In this document: positions 1 to 6,581 of the stretch, one piece after another
Layout of the letters: each line of letters opens with the position of its first letter
Position numbering within the stretch: position 1 is the first letter of the stretch
From: an uncultured archaeon
GTDB lineage: Archaea; Aenigmatarchaeota; Aenigmatarchaeia; GW2011-AR5
Direction: 5' to 3'
Assembly: GCA_903825675.1 (NCBI GenBank)
Contig: CAIKBN010000178.1
Location: forward strand, 1-7,929
DNA: 7,929 nt
Notes under the pieces: generated by a model
What the model was told of the DNA's origin: nothing
The model's input: only the letters and a program-made list of their open reading frames with translations
Database searches by the model: none
Position numbers and translations under genes: made by a program

Positions 1-428
1 CCCTGAATATGATCCCAGTGATAATGGGTAAACAACAGATGGATATCCTTCTTTGTATTTTCATCCGTGTTTAATGGATTCAGATTTGATCCTGAGAACA
101 ATCTTTTCGTCAGTTCCTTGCCAAGGTTTCTGATTCCTGTTCCGGCATCTAATATTATTAGAGGAGAATCCTTTGCCTGAATCTCTAGACAGGTTGTATC
201 TCCCCCATATGTTCCAGACAGTGATAAAGGCAGCCCGCGAAGATATTTCTTAATATAAGTTTTAAGCATTTCAGGATCATTTCCGAATAATTTTTCAGTC
301 CCTCCATCAGCTATAATTTTTTCAACCAGAGCTTCTTCCTTTTCCTTTATCTGCTCAGGTGTTAGCGGAGCAGGAACGCTGCCTCTTACACCCCAATATT
401 TGACTACCATTGAAATATTTTCATTCAT
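1..428 (-). CDS. Metallo-beta-lactamase-fold hydrolase, N-terminal part (cut by window edge)
   Basis: The minus strand is open from an ATG at 426-428 to the left edge, giving 142 complete codons with no stop; the C-terminal part lies outside the window. The protein begins MNENISMVVKYWGVRGSVPA. A GGDTTCLEI strand and LDAGTGIRNLG follow, and the zinc-binding HxHxDH signature (H135, H137, D139, H140 in FTHYHWDH) sits at the edge. The 'WGVRGS ... GG(D/N)T(T/S)C ... LDAGTGIR' order is typical of Lactamase_B_2-type MBL proteins related to PhnP/cyclic-phosphodiesterase and RNase Z-like enzymes. These are cytoplasmic two-metal hydrolases of phosphoesters, and the substrate here is unknown. A charged stretch of about 55 residues (roughly 20-75) separates the first two motifs. 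A second in-frame ATG lies at 408-410. The 426-428 start is preferred because AGGTTGATC, resembling a Shine-Dalgarno site, lies just before it and a TATA box lies at 462-469. It is transcribed divergently from SRP54. Confidence 0.85.
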   Translation of the reverse strand, partial: MNENISMVVKYWGVRGSVPAPLTPEQIKEKEEALVEKIIADGGTEKLFGNDPEMLKTYIKKYLRGLPLSLSGTYGGDTTCLEIQAKDSPLIILDAGTGIRNLGKELTKRLFSGSNLNPLNTDENTKKDIHLLFTHYHWDHIQ

Positions 429-461
429 GCTGATCAACCTTTCTTAAAGATAGACAAAGTC

Positions 462-469
462 TTTATAAA
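462..469 (-). promoter_or_regulatory. TATA box for the MBL-fold gene
   Basis: TTTATAAA is self-complementary. It is centred about 38 bases upstream of the minus-strand ATG at 428, which predicts a transcript start near 439-440 and a leader of about 11 bases holding AGGTTGATC. It could also serve the plus strand, but it is more than 100 bases from the SRP54 start. Confidence 0.5.
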
Positions 470-523
470 TCGTATGCCTCTATAATTCAGATCTCAAAAT
501 TAGAGATACCGTGCATATCTAAA

Positions 524-533
524 GCTTAAAAAC
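524..533 (+). promoter_or_regulatory. Probable TATA element for SRP54
   Basis: GCTTAAAAAC resembles an archaeal TATA box and predicts a transcript start near 555, about 22 bases before the chosen ATG at 577. A second A/T-rich run at 554-565 is too close to the ATG to act as its TATA box. Confidence 0.35.
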
Positions 534-576
534 TATTCATTCTAATTTCCTACTGTATATATTTTAGTTGGTTGGT

Positions 577-1956
577 ATGCTAAAGGGTTTGTCTGATAAA
601 CTAAGAGAAAGCCTGGAAAAGCTTGCAAGGCTTGGTTTAGTTGATACATCTGCTGTTGAGGATCTTGTAAGAGACATACAGCGCTCGCTTATATCAGCTG
701 ATGTTGACGTTGAATTAGTTTTTCAGCTAAGCGAGAATATCAGAAAGCGGTCGTTCGAAAAAATACCAGCAGGCCTTTCAAGAAAAGAGCATGTTATAAA
801 AGTAGTCTACGAAGAGCTTACAAAAATACTTGGCGAAAAAAAGAGCGAGATCGAGCTAAAGCCGAAAAAAATACTGCTCGTCGGCTTGTTCGGCTCTGGC
901 AAAACATCAACTGCAGGAAAACTTGCAAGATTCTACCAGAAAAAGGGATTGAAGCCAGCAATGATATGCTGCGATGTTGTAAGGCCAGCTGCTTACGAGC
1001 AGCTAGAGCAATTAGCGCATAAAATAGATGTGCCATTTTTTGGCATAAAAGCTGAAAAGGACAGCAGTAAAGTTTTAAAGGACTCTATGAGCAAAGCCCG
1101 TGCAGACGTTCTTATTGTCGATTCCTCAGGTAGGAGCGCCTTAGACAAAGACCTGATAAACGAGATCAAGAAATTAAATGATATTTTGAAAGGACAAACA
1201 GACGCAAAACAAATTGACGCACGAAGTGCGTCGGGAGATTTTGCGTCAGTCGGCTATGAACGCATACTTGTAATACCTGCTGACATAGGCCAGGCAGCAA
1301 GAGAGCAGGCCAATGCCTTTCATACTGCGCTGGGCATAACAGATGTTATCGTTACTAAAATGGATGCAACAGCCAAAGGTGGTGGCGCCTTAACTGCATG
1401 TTATGAAACAGGCGCAAAGGTAAAATTCATATCTGTTGGCGAAACACCTGAAGACCTGGAGCTCTATGATCCTGAAAAATTCGTAGCACGCCTTATCGGC
1501 TTTCCTGATCTTGAAACCCTTCTTGAAAAAGCACGTGCAGTCGTTGATGAAAAAAAAGCAGAAAAAATAATAAAAGGCGATTTTGATTTAGATGATTTTT
1601 ATTCCCAGATAGAAAGCATGCAGAAGATGGGGCCGGTCTCGCAAATGCTTGACATGATGGGCATGGGCAAGCTTGGCGCCAAAGTCCCAGGCGGACTAGA
1701 CGTGCAGGAAGCAAAAATGAAAAAATGGAAATTCATTATCCAGTCCATGACACCTGAGGAAAAAGCCAATCCAGATATAATTAACTCATCTCGGGTTGCC
1801 CGCATAGCCAATGGCTCAGGCTGCAAAGAGCCTGAAGTTCGTGAGCTTGTTGCCAATTATAACAAGGTAAAGAAAATGATGAAAAAGATCTCGCCGGCCA
1901 AACTAAAGCGCGGCGGCTTAGGAGGCATTTTCAAGCAGTTCGGTAATATGATGTAA
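577..1956 (+). CDS. srp54: Signal recognition particle subunit SRP54 (GTPase)
   Basis: This is the GTPase and signal-peptide-binding subunit of the archaeal SRP. With 7S RNA and SRP19 it targets ribosome-nascent chain complexes to the membrane receptor FtsY. The product is 459 residues from ATG 577. The frame also allows a TTG at 568, but MLKGLSDKLR matches the usual N-terminus better. The order is an N-domain helical bundle (about 1-90), a G domain (about 95-310), then a methionine-rich M domain (about 340-459) with MGPVSQMLDMMGMG and SRVARIANGSG. G-motifs seen are G1 GLFGSGKT (103-110), CCDVVRPAAYEQL (131-143), G3-like DSSGR (182-186) and G4 TKMD (260-263). Two oddities stand out. G3 is usually DTAGR. 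About 20 residues (roughly 208-227) with no counterpart in typical SRP54 lie between the helix ending LNDILKG and the strand ERILVIPAD, encoded by a nested palindrome at 1201-1247. The gene converges with purA, with a 5-base gap. Confidence 0.96.
   Translation: MLKGLSDKLRESLEKLARLGLVDTSAVEDLVRDIQRSLISADVDVELVFQLSENIRKRSFEKIPAGLSRKEHVIKVVYEELTKILGEKKSEIELKPKKILLVGLFGSGKTSTAGKLARFYQKKGLKPAMICCDVVRPAAYEQLEQLAHKIDVPFFGIKAEKDSSKVLKDSMSKARADVLIVDSSGRSALDKDLINEIKKLNDILKGQTDAKQIDARSASGDFASVGYERILVIPADIGQAAREQANAFHTALGITDVIVTKMDATAKGGGALTACYETGAKVKFISVGETPEDLELYDPEKFVARLIGFPDLETLLEKARAVVDEKKAEKIIKGDFDLDDFYSQIESMQKMGPVSQMLDMMGMGKLGAKVPGGLDVQEAKMKKWKFIIQSMTPEEKANPDIINSSRVARIANGSGCKEPEVRELVANYNKVKKMMKKISPAKLKRGGLGGIFKQFGNMM
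1201..1247. repeat. Nested palindrome inside the srp54 reading frame
   Basis: The outer arms GACGCAAAA (1201-1209) and TTTTGCGTC (1239-1247) are exact 9-base reverse complements. Inside them, GACGCAC (1216-1222) and GTGCGTC (1226-1232) are exact 7-base reverse complements around a GAA loop. Two 6-base internal segments (1210-1215, 1233-1238) separate the stems. The element is read in frame and coincides with extra residues (about 208-227) absent from typical SRP54. This resembles, in principle, the in-gene palindromic elements of Rickettsia; no sequence relationship to those is claimed. Confidence 0.8.
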
Positions 1957-1961
1957 AATCA

Positions 1962-3278
1962 TCAATAAAGCAGGTTTCTAAGTTCATCGCTCAGGTTATA
2001 TCTTGTTTCTTCACGTCCTGGACCAAAGGATAAAATATCAATATGTGCTGTTGCTGCTTCCAACTCGCCCTTATATTCTTGTAAACTTCTTCTATGTTCT
2101 ATATAGACAGGCTTAACCATCCCAAGGCAATTCTGGCCAACGCTATGGATACTGTTCTTGGGTTTTCCATCAATTTCATATCTTACGCAAAACATGATAG
2201 GTTCTATGCCTTCGAGAACATCCACCTTTGTTAATGCAAGACCATCAATGCCATTCTCATCAATTGCTAGATTTACAGGCATTGCGTCAAACCATCCGCA
2301 TCTTCTGGGCCTTCCTGTTGTTGTTCCGTATTCATTCCCACCCTTCCTTATGCGATCTCCAGTCTCATCTTTCAACTCAGTAGGAAATGGGCCTCCACCT
2401 ACCCTTGTTGTATAAGCCTTCATAACACCCAATACGTAAGCTATTTCCTTGTGAGATATTCCGCTGCCAATAAGCAGACCACCTATAGTTGGATTAGTTG
2501 ATGTTACATAAGGCCAAGTTCCAAGATCAGGGTCAAGAAGTGCTCCCTGTGCAGACTCAAGAATAACAACACCAGCTTTGATATATTTGTTAACCAGTTC
2601 CCTAGTCTCCTTCAGATATTTCTTTAATTTATTTCCAAGAGCAACGCAATCATCTAATATCGCATCCTTTTTAATTTTATGGCCTTCAAAATATCCTCCT
2701 ATAGCTGTTCTTAGTTTTTCATCCGTTATAATACCATCCCAATGGTAAACATGTTCAAGCAAAGGCTGCTTTAAACCTATAACAAAATCTAACCTTTCCG
2801 ATAACAGTTCTCTGTTAAGCAATTCCCACATCTGGATACCTATTCTATTGGCCTTGTCTGCAGCGCATGGCCCAATGCCCCTGTTTGTTGTGCCAACGCT
2901 TTCACTACCCTTGCATTTTTCAAGGCAGTAATCCTCTAAGCGATGATAAGGCATGATTACATGAGAATTTAAACTAACTGACAGGTTTTCTGTGCTTATG
3001 CCGAGCCCATGCAGTTTTTCTATCTCATTATACAGTGTAATTGGGTTTACGAGAACACCATGGCCTACTATAGACGGCTTGCCAGTAACTATGCTAGAAG
3101 GAATAATATTCAGTGCGATAGATGGTTCGTTTGGTGATGGTTTAATAGTATGGCCAGCATTGTCACCACCTGTAAATCTCCCGCATGCCACAACATTAGG
3201 TTGGGTTGCAAGGGAATCCACAATCTTGCCCTTGCCTTCGTCGCCCCACTGGGCACCAATAACTGCTATTGCAGGCAT
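1962..3278 (-). CDS. purA: Adenylosuccinate synthetase
   Basis: It catalyses GTP-dependent joining of IMP and aspartate to adenylosuccinate, the first step from IMP to AMP, in the cytoplasm. The product has 438 residues, close to the ~430 of bacterial-type PurA and longer than the ~340-residue short archaeal forms. Motifs seen are the P-loop-like QWGDEGKGKI with catalytic D13, GGDNAGHT with catalytic H43, IMP-loop GTTNRGIGP (129-137), ESAQGALLD and PYVTS (241-260), KAYTTRVGGGPFPTE (287-301), GTTTGRPRR (318-326) and guanine-binding TKVD (350-353). Variants are GGD where GGH or GGN is usual, and GPGR (419-422) where GPDR is usual. Retained D13 argues against a phage PurZ-type enzyme. The ATG at 3276-3278 is chosen because MPAIAVIGAQWGDEG fits the family N-terminus and AGGGGAAG precedes it. 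A TTG start nine codons upstream would overlap the probable leader. Confidence 0.96.
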   Translation of the reverse strand: MPAIAVIGAQWGDEGKGKIVDSLATQPNVVACGRFTGGDNAGHTIKPSPNEPSIALNIIPSSIVTGKPSIVGHGVLVNPITLYNEIEKLHGLGISTENLSVSLNSHVIMPYHRLEDYCLEKCKGSESVGTTNRGIGPCAADKANRIGIQMWELLNRELLSERLDFVIGLKQPLLEHVYHWDGIITDEKLRTAIGGYFEGHKIKKDAILDDCVALGNKLKKYLKETRELVNKYIKAGVVILESAQGALLDPDLGTWPYVTSTNPTIGGLLIGSGISHKEIAYVLGVMKAYTTRVGGGPFPTELKDETGDRIRKGGNEYGTTTGRPRRCGWFDAMPVNLAIDENGIDGLALTKVDVLEGIEPIMFCVRYEIDGKPKNSIHSVGQNCLGMVKPVYIEHRRSLQEYKGELEAATAHIDILSFGPGREETRYNLSDELRNLLY

Positions 3279-3308
3279 CAGACTTCCCCTATTATTGATG
3301 CCCAAAAT

Positions 3309-3319
3309 CTTTATAAAAC
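3309..3319 (-). promoter_or_regulatory. TATA box for purA
   Basis: Read on the minus strand this is GTTTTATAAAG. It predicts a transcript start near 3287 and a leader of about 10 bases containing the purine-rich AGGGGAAG just before the purA ATG. Confidence 0.5.
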
Positions 3320-3337
3320 TAAAGTCAAGACAATGAA

Positions 3338-3346
3338 ATTATATAA
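3338..3346 (+). promoter_or_regulatory. TATA box for the SemiSWEET gene
   Basis: ATTATATAA is centred about 29 bases before ATG 3371, so the transcript would begin close to the start codon (leaderless). This supports the upstream start and therefore the histidine-rich N-terminus. It shares the 92-base divergent intergenic region with the purA promoter. Confidence 0.5.
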
Positions 3347-3370
3347 GCCACCGCCAACCATTAGTTCTTC

Positions 3371-3715
3371 ATGAAGAGCCACACAGAAGGCCTGCATCAC
3401 TTCCATACGCGAAAGCGAATCCATCAAAAGCATGAGCCATACCCGCACCCGAACAAATGGAAACGGTTGATGGACCAGCTTATTTATATAATAGGCATAA
3501 TCGGCCCTATAATGACCATACCGCAGGTTGCAGAAGTCTGGATAAACAAAAACGCATCAGGCGTTTCTCCAATCACATGGAGCTCTTATGTTATAGTTAA
3601 TGTATTCTGGATTGTTTACGGCATAATGCACAAAGAGAAGCCGATCATCATGACATCTATAGCATGGTTTGTCATGAACAGCCTGGTTGCCATAGGCGCT
3701 ATATTATATGGATAA
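3371..3715 (+). CDS. SemiSWEET / PQ-loop (MtN3-saliva) sugar transporter with His-rich N-terminus
   Basis: This is a 114-residue membrane protein of the SemiSWEET type. These half-size sugar facilitators have one three-helix bundle and work as dimers. Three hydrophobic helices are visible: about 37-57, 68-85 and 92-113. The PQ signature is P51-Q52 in MTIPQVAEVW, followed by the loop NKNASGVSP and a second helix with N77, W80 and Y83-G84 (NVFWIVYG), as in the family. The first ~33 residues are unusual: basic and rich in histidine (H4, H9, H10, H12, H18, H21, H26). A start at ATG 3470 (M34) would give an ordinary ~81-residue SemiSWEET. The TATA position favours 3371, but the start is not certain. 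Sugar specificity cannot be read from sequence. The gene converges with the methyltransferase at 3732. Confidence 0.85.
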   Translation: MKSHTEGLHHFHTRKRIHQKHEPYPHPNKWKRLMDQLIYIIGIIGPIMTIPQVAEVWINKNASGVSPITWSSYVIVNVFWIVYGIMHKEKPIIMTSIAWFVMNSLVAIGAILYG

Positions 3716-3732
3716 TTGTAAAATACACAATT
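3714..3732. terminator. Small inverted repeat between convergent genes
   Basis: AATTGT (3714-3719) and ACAATT (3727-3732) are exact reverse complements around a 7-base A-rich loop. They overlap the stop codons of both convergent genes. The repeat could mark a two-way transcript end, but archaeal termination relies mainly on T-runs, which are not prominent here. Confidence 0.25.
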
Positions 3733-4610
3733 CAACCCCAAAACCTATCCTGAACCTCAAGATAGGAATGATGTTCAGCAAATCGCCTTGAAGCATCATC
3801 AATTTTTTTAAGCAGCCTGATTTTATTTGTGCCCTTGGCTTTAACAAAGGTAGCTAACATGAAACGCTGTTCGTAAAAAAGGGCTACTCTTTCAAGTTCG
3901 CTTGGAGACAAAGTCTCGCCAGAATTCTGAACATCAAAGCTGACTACCATCCTGCATGCATCCCTGCTTAATTTAAGATGATCTTCTTCATAAAGCTGAA
4001 AGCCAAGCTCGTTCAGTTTTTCTTTGGTTCCCTTCAAAGCATCTTTTGGTATAAAACCGCCTCTTATAAACATTCCGCCATTTGCAACTGAAAATGCAGC
4101 ATTTAACAGGATCAGGTATGATTTTAATTGTCTGGAATTGTAATCTGCCTCACGTGTCATGCTAACCAAATCTGTTCCAAAAGGATCAGCACCCTGCCCA
4201 TCCCTTATCATACTATTTATAGCAGCACGGCTTATTCCTGAGTTGTCGGATGGGCTCAAACAGAACACATAATCAAATTCTTCTTCTCCAAGAAGTTCGT
4301 TTAAATGCGTATAACTTCCATGCAACCTTCTCCCCGGAGATTTTTCTAATTCCTGTTTGTCACAATCAACATTAGTATATTCTGCAAGAGGCCCAAACTC
4401 CTTTTCTAATAAAATTCCGAGTGTTCCGCTTCCACCGCCCATATCGAGAATCCTTGCTGGTTTATCCAATAACTTCAGACTATAGAGCTTTTCTAGGTGT
4501 TTCCATATCCCGGCCTTTTTGACAGCTTCAGTGTATATTCTGCTGAAATCAGGCAGTTTCGCAACATCATCCCATGAAATCCTTTCATTGTAAGGCATTG
4601 CATTTTTCAT
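3732..4610 (-). CDS. Class I SAM-dependent methyltransferase-like protein
   Basis: This is a 292-residue soluble protein. The N-terminal ~50 residues are helical and charged. A Rossmann-type SAM site follows: motif I ILDMGGGSGTLG (54-65), and an acidic residue closing the next strand (VDCDK, D82). The later FDYVFCLSPSDNSG (about 111-124) could correspond to motif IV. The C-terminal part carries SVANGGMFIRGGF, like the post-motif strand and turn of class I methyltransferases, then a helical tail (about 230-292). The methyl acceptor is not recognisable; small-molecule, protein and RNA targets all remain possible. The ATG at 4608-4610 is chosen over M5 because a TATA element lies 26 bases upstream, predicting a leaderless transcript. 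The gene lies 76 bases beyond the kinase stop on the same strand but appears to have its own promoter. Confidence 0.75.
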   Translation of the reverse strand: MKNAMPYNERISWDDVAKLPDFSRIYTEAVKKAGIWKHLEKLYSLKLLDKPARILDMGGGSGTLGILLEKEFGPLAEYTNVDCDKQELEKSPGRRLHGSYTHLNELLGEEEFDYVFCLSPSDNSGISRAAINSMIRDGQGADPFGTDLVSMTREADYNSRQLKSYLILLNAAFSVANGGMFIRGGFIPKDALKGTKEKLNELGFQLYEEDHLKLSRDACRMVVSFDVQNSGETLSPSELERVALFYEQRFMLATFVKAKGTNKIRLLKKIDDASRRFAEHHSYLEVQDRFWG

Positions 4611-4629
4611 ACCGACTATATTGCAGCTA

Positions 4630-4640
4630 TTTTTTTATAC
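4630..4640 (-). promoter_or_regulatory. TATA box for the methyltransferase-like gene
   Basis: Read on the minus strand this is GTATAAAAAAA. It is centred about 26 bases upstream of the ATG at 4610, the normal archaeal TATA-to-transcript-start spacing, so the mRNA is probably leaderless. Confidence 0.5.
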
Positions 4641-4686
4641 TTATCACCCAAGGCATTAAGAAATAAAATAATCTGATTTTGAAGCT

Positions 4687-5589
4687 TTACTTCCAAAACT
4701 TCTTGATCGCAAGCCTTGCCGCCCCCACAGCAGAGTTCTTGACAATATAAAATTTTGCATGAGGCGCGAATTCCCTGACGCGCCTTTTTATGCCGTCAAA
4801 AAGATATTTCACTTTAAAGGTAGAGCCAGCAAAGCCAATAACAGGATTCTTTAGTCCCACTCGCCTAGCAACAGCCCTTATGCCCTTGACCTGCTCCTCT
4901 GCAGCCTTGTCTAAAATCTTTTTAGCAATGCCATCGCCCATATCTGCGGCCTTCTCAGCAAGCGGAGCAAAATCAGCAACACTTTCTACATGCCCTACAT
5001 CAGATATCATGCCCTTTAGTTCGCGTATATTTTTCACACCTGCTTTTTTTATTACAAGTTTTTCAAGTACAGTTTTCTTTCCCCTGTCATCGAACGATTG
5101 AACTGCTGCTCTCAATACACGGTTGCCTAAATAAATAGCCCCGCCCTCATCAGCAAGTATATGGCCCATGCCGCTGGCACGCGCCTCTTTCTTGCCATTT
5201 ATAGCATAGAAATTCGAGCCAGTTCCGCCTACAGCAGCAACACCATTCTCGCAGTTGATGGCAGGCAATATTAGATTAACATCATTAACAAGAATGAACT
5301 TGCATTTAATCAGCTTTGATAATCCCTGCTTTATAGAAGAATGAACAATATTATACTCACGCTCGCTGTCTATCCCGGCAATGCCAAAGCACGCGCCTGC
5401 TAGCTTTAGCTCTCGCTTTTTCAAAAGCGAAGATATTAGTTTGTAAAGATTATGCTCAGCCTTCTTTGCACCAAGCGCATAATAATTACTGCCGCCGCCA
5501 CGGGCCTTGAATAAAACACGACCACTCTCATCAGTTATAACAGCGCTCGTCTTGCTAGAGCCGCCATCAACGCCTAAAAAAAGCACCAT
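4687..5589 (-). CDS. BadF/BadG/BcrA-type ATPase, N-acetylglucosamine-kinase family
   Basis: This is a 300-residue protein of the ASKHA (actin/hexokinase-like) superfamily. The closest recognisable type is N-acetylhexosamine kinase, which phosphorylates an amino sugar at O6 using ATP in the cytoplasm. Phosphate-1 motif GVDGGSSKT is at 6-14 and GGGSNYY at 31-37. Catalytic Asp is probably D103 in VNDVN, followed by GGTGSNFYA (121-129), MGHILADEGGAIYLG (141-155) and the adenosine-motif-like AGSTF (254-258). All expected blocks are present and in order. The alternative reading is the 2-hydroxyacyl-CoA dehydratase activator (BadF-like) family, but the cluster-binding cysteine pair of those activators is not seen, so a sugar kinase is favoured. 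The single clear start is the ATG at 5587-5589. No good Shine-Dalgarno precedes it, and its upstream region contains three hairpins (5609-5692). Confidence 0.85.
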   Translation of the reverse strand: MVLFLGVDGGSSKTSAVITDESGRVLFKARGGGSNYYALGAKKAEHNLYKLISSLLKKRELKLAGACFGIAGIDSEREYNIVHSSIKQGLSKLIKCKFILVNDVNLILPAINCENGVAAVGGTGSNFYAINGKKEARASGMGHILADEGGAIYLGNRVLRAAVQSFDDRGKKTVLEKLVIKKAGVKNIRELKGMISDVGHVESVADFAPLAEKAADMGDGIAKKILDKAAEEQVKGIRAVARRVGLKNPVIGFAGSTFKVKYLFDGIKRRVREFAPHAKFYIVKNSAVGAARLAIKKFWK

Positions 5590-5608
5590 TTTAAAAACCT
5601 GTGATTTT

Positions 5609-5633
5609 CCTTAGAGAGCATAGCTCTCTGAGG
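5609..5633. repeat. Intergenic hairpin 1 (11-bp stem)
   Basis: CCTTAGAGAGC (5609-5619) pairs with GCTCTCTGAGG (5623-5633) around an ATA loop, including one T-G wobble. It begins 20 bases upstream of the kinase start codon, so a transcript initiating further upstream would carry it in the kinase 5' leader. Confidence 0.75.
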
Positions 5634-5634
5634 T

Positions 5635-5660
5635 CTCGGTAAGCTCTGCTTACCAGAGCT
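5635..5660. repeat. Intergenic hairpin 2 with an alternative fold
   Basis: GGTAAGC (5638-5644) pairs with GCTTACC (5648-5654) around TCT. CTC/GAG (5635-5637, 5656-5658) extends the stem past a bulged A at 5655. A competing exact 6-bp stem joins AGCTCT (5642-5647) to AGAGCT (5655-5660). The two folds are mutually exclusive. Confidence 0.75.
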
Positions 5661-5664
5661 GAAA

Positions 5665-5692
5665 GAGATGCGATAATTACATAATGCATCTC
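5665..5692. repeat. Intergenic hairpin 3
   Basis: GAGATGC (5665-5671) and GCATCTC (5686-5692) are exact reverse complements around a 14-base A/T-rich loop. The loop contains ATTA/TAAT (5676-5679, 5682-5685), which could extend the structure. A 9-base match to part of its arm, GAGATGCAT, recurs at 7916-7924. Confidence 0.7.
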
Positions 5693-5771
5693 GTGTTAAT
5701 AAATTGTTTTGCTGGCTTAAAAATATGATAGTATAGCTTATAGCCAACCAGTTTAACATATTTAAGCTTAG

Positions 5772-5792
5772 CTTTATAATTAAAATATAAGA
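5772..5792 (+). promoter_or_regulatory. TATA region for psmA
   Basis: Two TATA-like cores lie in tandem: CTTTATAAT (5772-5780) and AAAATATAAG (5783-5792). At about 26 bases downstream they predict starts near 5802 and 5813. These coincide with the GTG at 5803 and the ATG at 5812, so either start would be leaderless or nearly so. Confidence 0.5.
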
Positions 5793-5811
5793 TTTTTCTT
5801 GTGTGGTTATA

Positions 5812-6525
5812 ATGGAAATCCAGCCTCCTATGAAGCAGATGGGATATGACAGGGCAATCGTAGTTTTTTCTCCTGAAGGCAGAATGTACCAGATAGAGTA
5901 TGCCAGAAAAGCAGTTGAAAGGGCAACAACCGTAGTAGGCGTTGTTTTCGAAGGAGGCGCAGTGCTGGTATCAACGAGAATAATCCAGAAGCTCATGGTT
6001 CCTGATGGCATTGAAAAAATATCCAAGATAGATGAGCATATAGGCTCAGCATCATGCGGCATACTTGCTGACTGTCGCGTTCTTACAGATTACGCACGAG
6101 TGCGTGCTCAAATCAACAAAATAACATACAATGAGCCTATAGAAGTGACCGCATTGGTTAAAGAAATTTGTGACAGAAAACAGAAATTCACGCAGATCGG
6201 CGGTGTCCGCCCATACGGTGCCAGCATGCTTATAGTAGGCCAGGATGGATCTACTCACCTCTTTGAAACAGACCCTTCAGGCACTATTAGAGAATGGAAA
6301 GCACACGCCATAGGCCGCGGTGCAAAAGATGCGAAGAAAGCCCTTATAGATGAATACAAAGACGGCATGGCCAAGGACAAGGCAATTGAGCTTGCCTTAA
6401 AAGCCCTGAAAACAGGTGAAAAGAAGCTTTCCATGAAAGGCACAGAGATAGGTATTATAGAAAACGGCAAATTCAGGCTTCTTGACAAGCAGCAGATAAA
6501 GGAAGCTGTAAAAAATTTTGTTTAA
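5812..6525 (+). CDS. psmA: 20S proteasome alpha subunit
   Basis: It forms the outer heptameric rings of the archaeal 20S proteasome and gates substrate entry. It is not itself catalytic. The product is 237 residues from ATG 5812, or 240 from GTG 5803; both fit the tandem TATA elements. The N-terminal alpha signature is intact: QMGYDRAIVVFSPEG and MYQIEYARKAVERA, with the gating YDR triplet at 12-14. The conserved core follows: KISKIDEHIG, CGILADCRVLTDYARVRAQI, NEPIEV, YTQ-like FTQIGGVRPYG, and LFETDPSG followed by AIGRGAKDAK. No propeptide or catalytic Thr is expected. No beta subunit lies in the window. The C-terminus ends KNFV rather than the HbYX motif of partner ATPases, as expected for a ring subunit. 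An exact 14-base palindrome at 6092-6105 falls in a conserved, ungapped segment. Confidence 0.96.
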   Translation: MEIQPPMKQMGYDRAIVVFSPEGRMYQIEYARKAVERATTVVGVVFEGGAVLVSTRIIQKLMVPDGIEKISKIDEHIGSASCGILADCRVLTDYARVRAQINKITYNEPIEVTALVKEICDRKQKFTQIGGVRPYGASMLIVGQDGSTHLFETDPSGTIREWKAHAIGRGAKDAKKALIDEYKDGMAKDKAIELALKALKTGEKKLSMKGTEIGIIENGKFRLLDKQQIKEAVKNFV

Positions 6526-6581
6526 TTCTAATTTCTGACCTTGTATAAACTAGATATTTAAAACTTCTTTCCGGTAAAAAA

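Noticed and set aside
568..576. TTG start three codons upstream of the SRP54 ATG
   Set aside because: ATG at 577 gives the usual SRP54 N-terminus, and nothing favours the TTG.
1962..3278. PurZ-like (2-aminoadenine pathway) enzyme instead of PurA
   Set aside because: PurZ enzymes lack the catalytic Asp of the WGDEGKGK motif. Here D13 is present, as are all the other PurA motifs.
3279..3305. Upstream TTG start adding nine residues to PurA
   Set aside because: The family N-terminus begins at MPAIAVIG, and the extension would overlap the purine-rich leader and extend to within a few bases of the TATA box.
4611..5589. Kinase and methyltransferase as one operon
   Set aside because: They share a strand and lie 76 bases apart, but the methyltransferase has its own well-placed TATA box at 4630-4640, so co-transcription is not needed to explain its expression.
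5574..6062. 162-residue open frame on the minus strand across the kinase-psmA intergenic region
   Set aside because: It overlaps psmA antisense and the hairpins, has low protein-like character, and is best explained as a shadow frame.
6092..6105. Exact palindrome ACGCAC-GA-GTGCGT in psmA, similar to the inner palindrome in srp54
   Set aside because: It encodes a stretch (DYARVRAQI) that aligns with other proteasome alpha subunits without extra residues, so it is not an insertion. The resemblance is short and probably due to codon choice.
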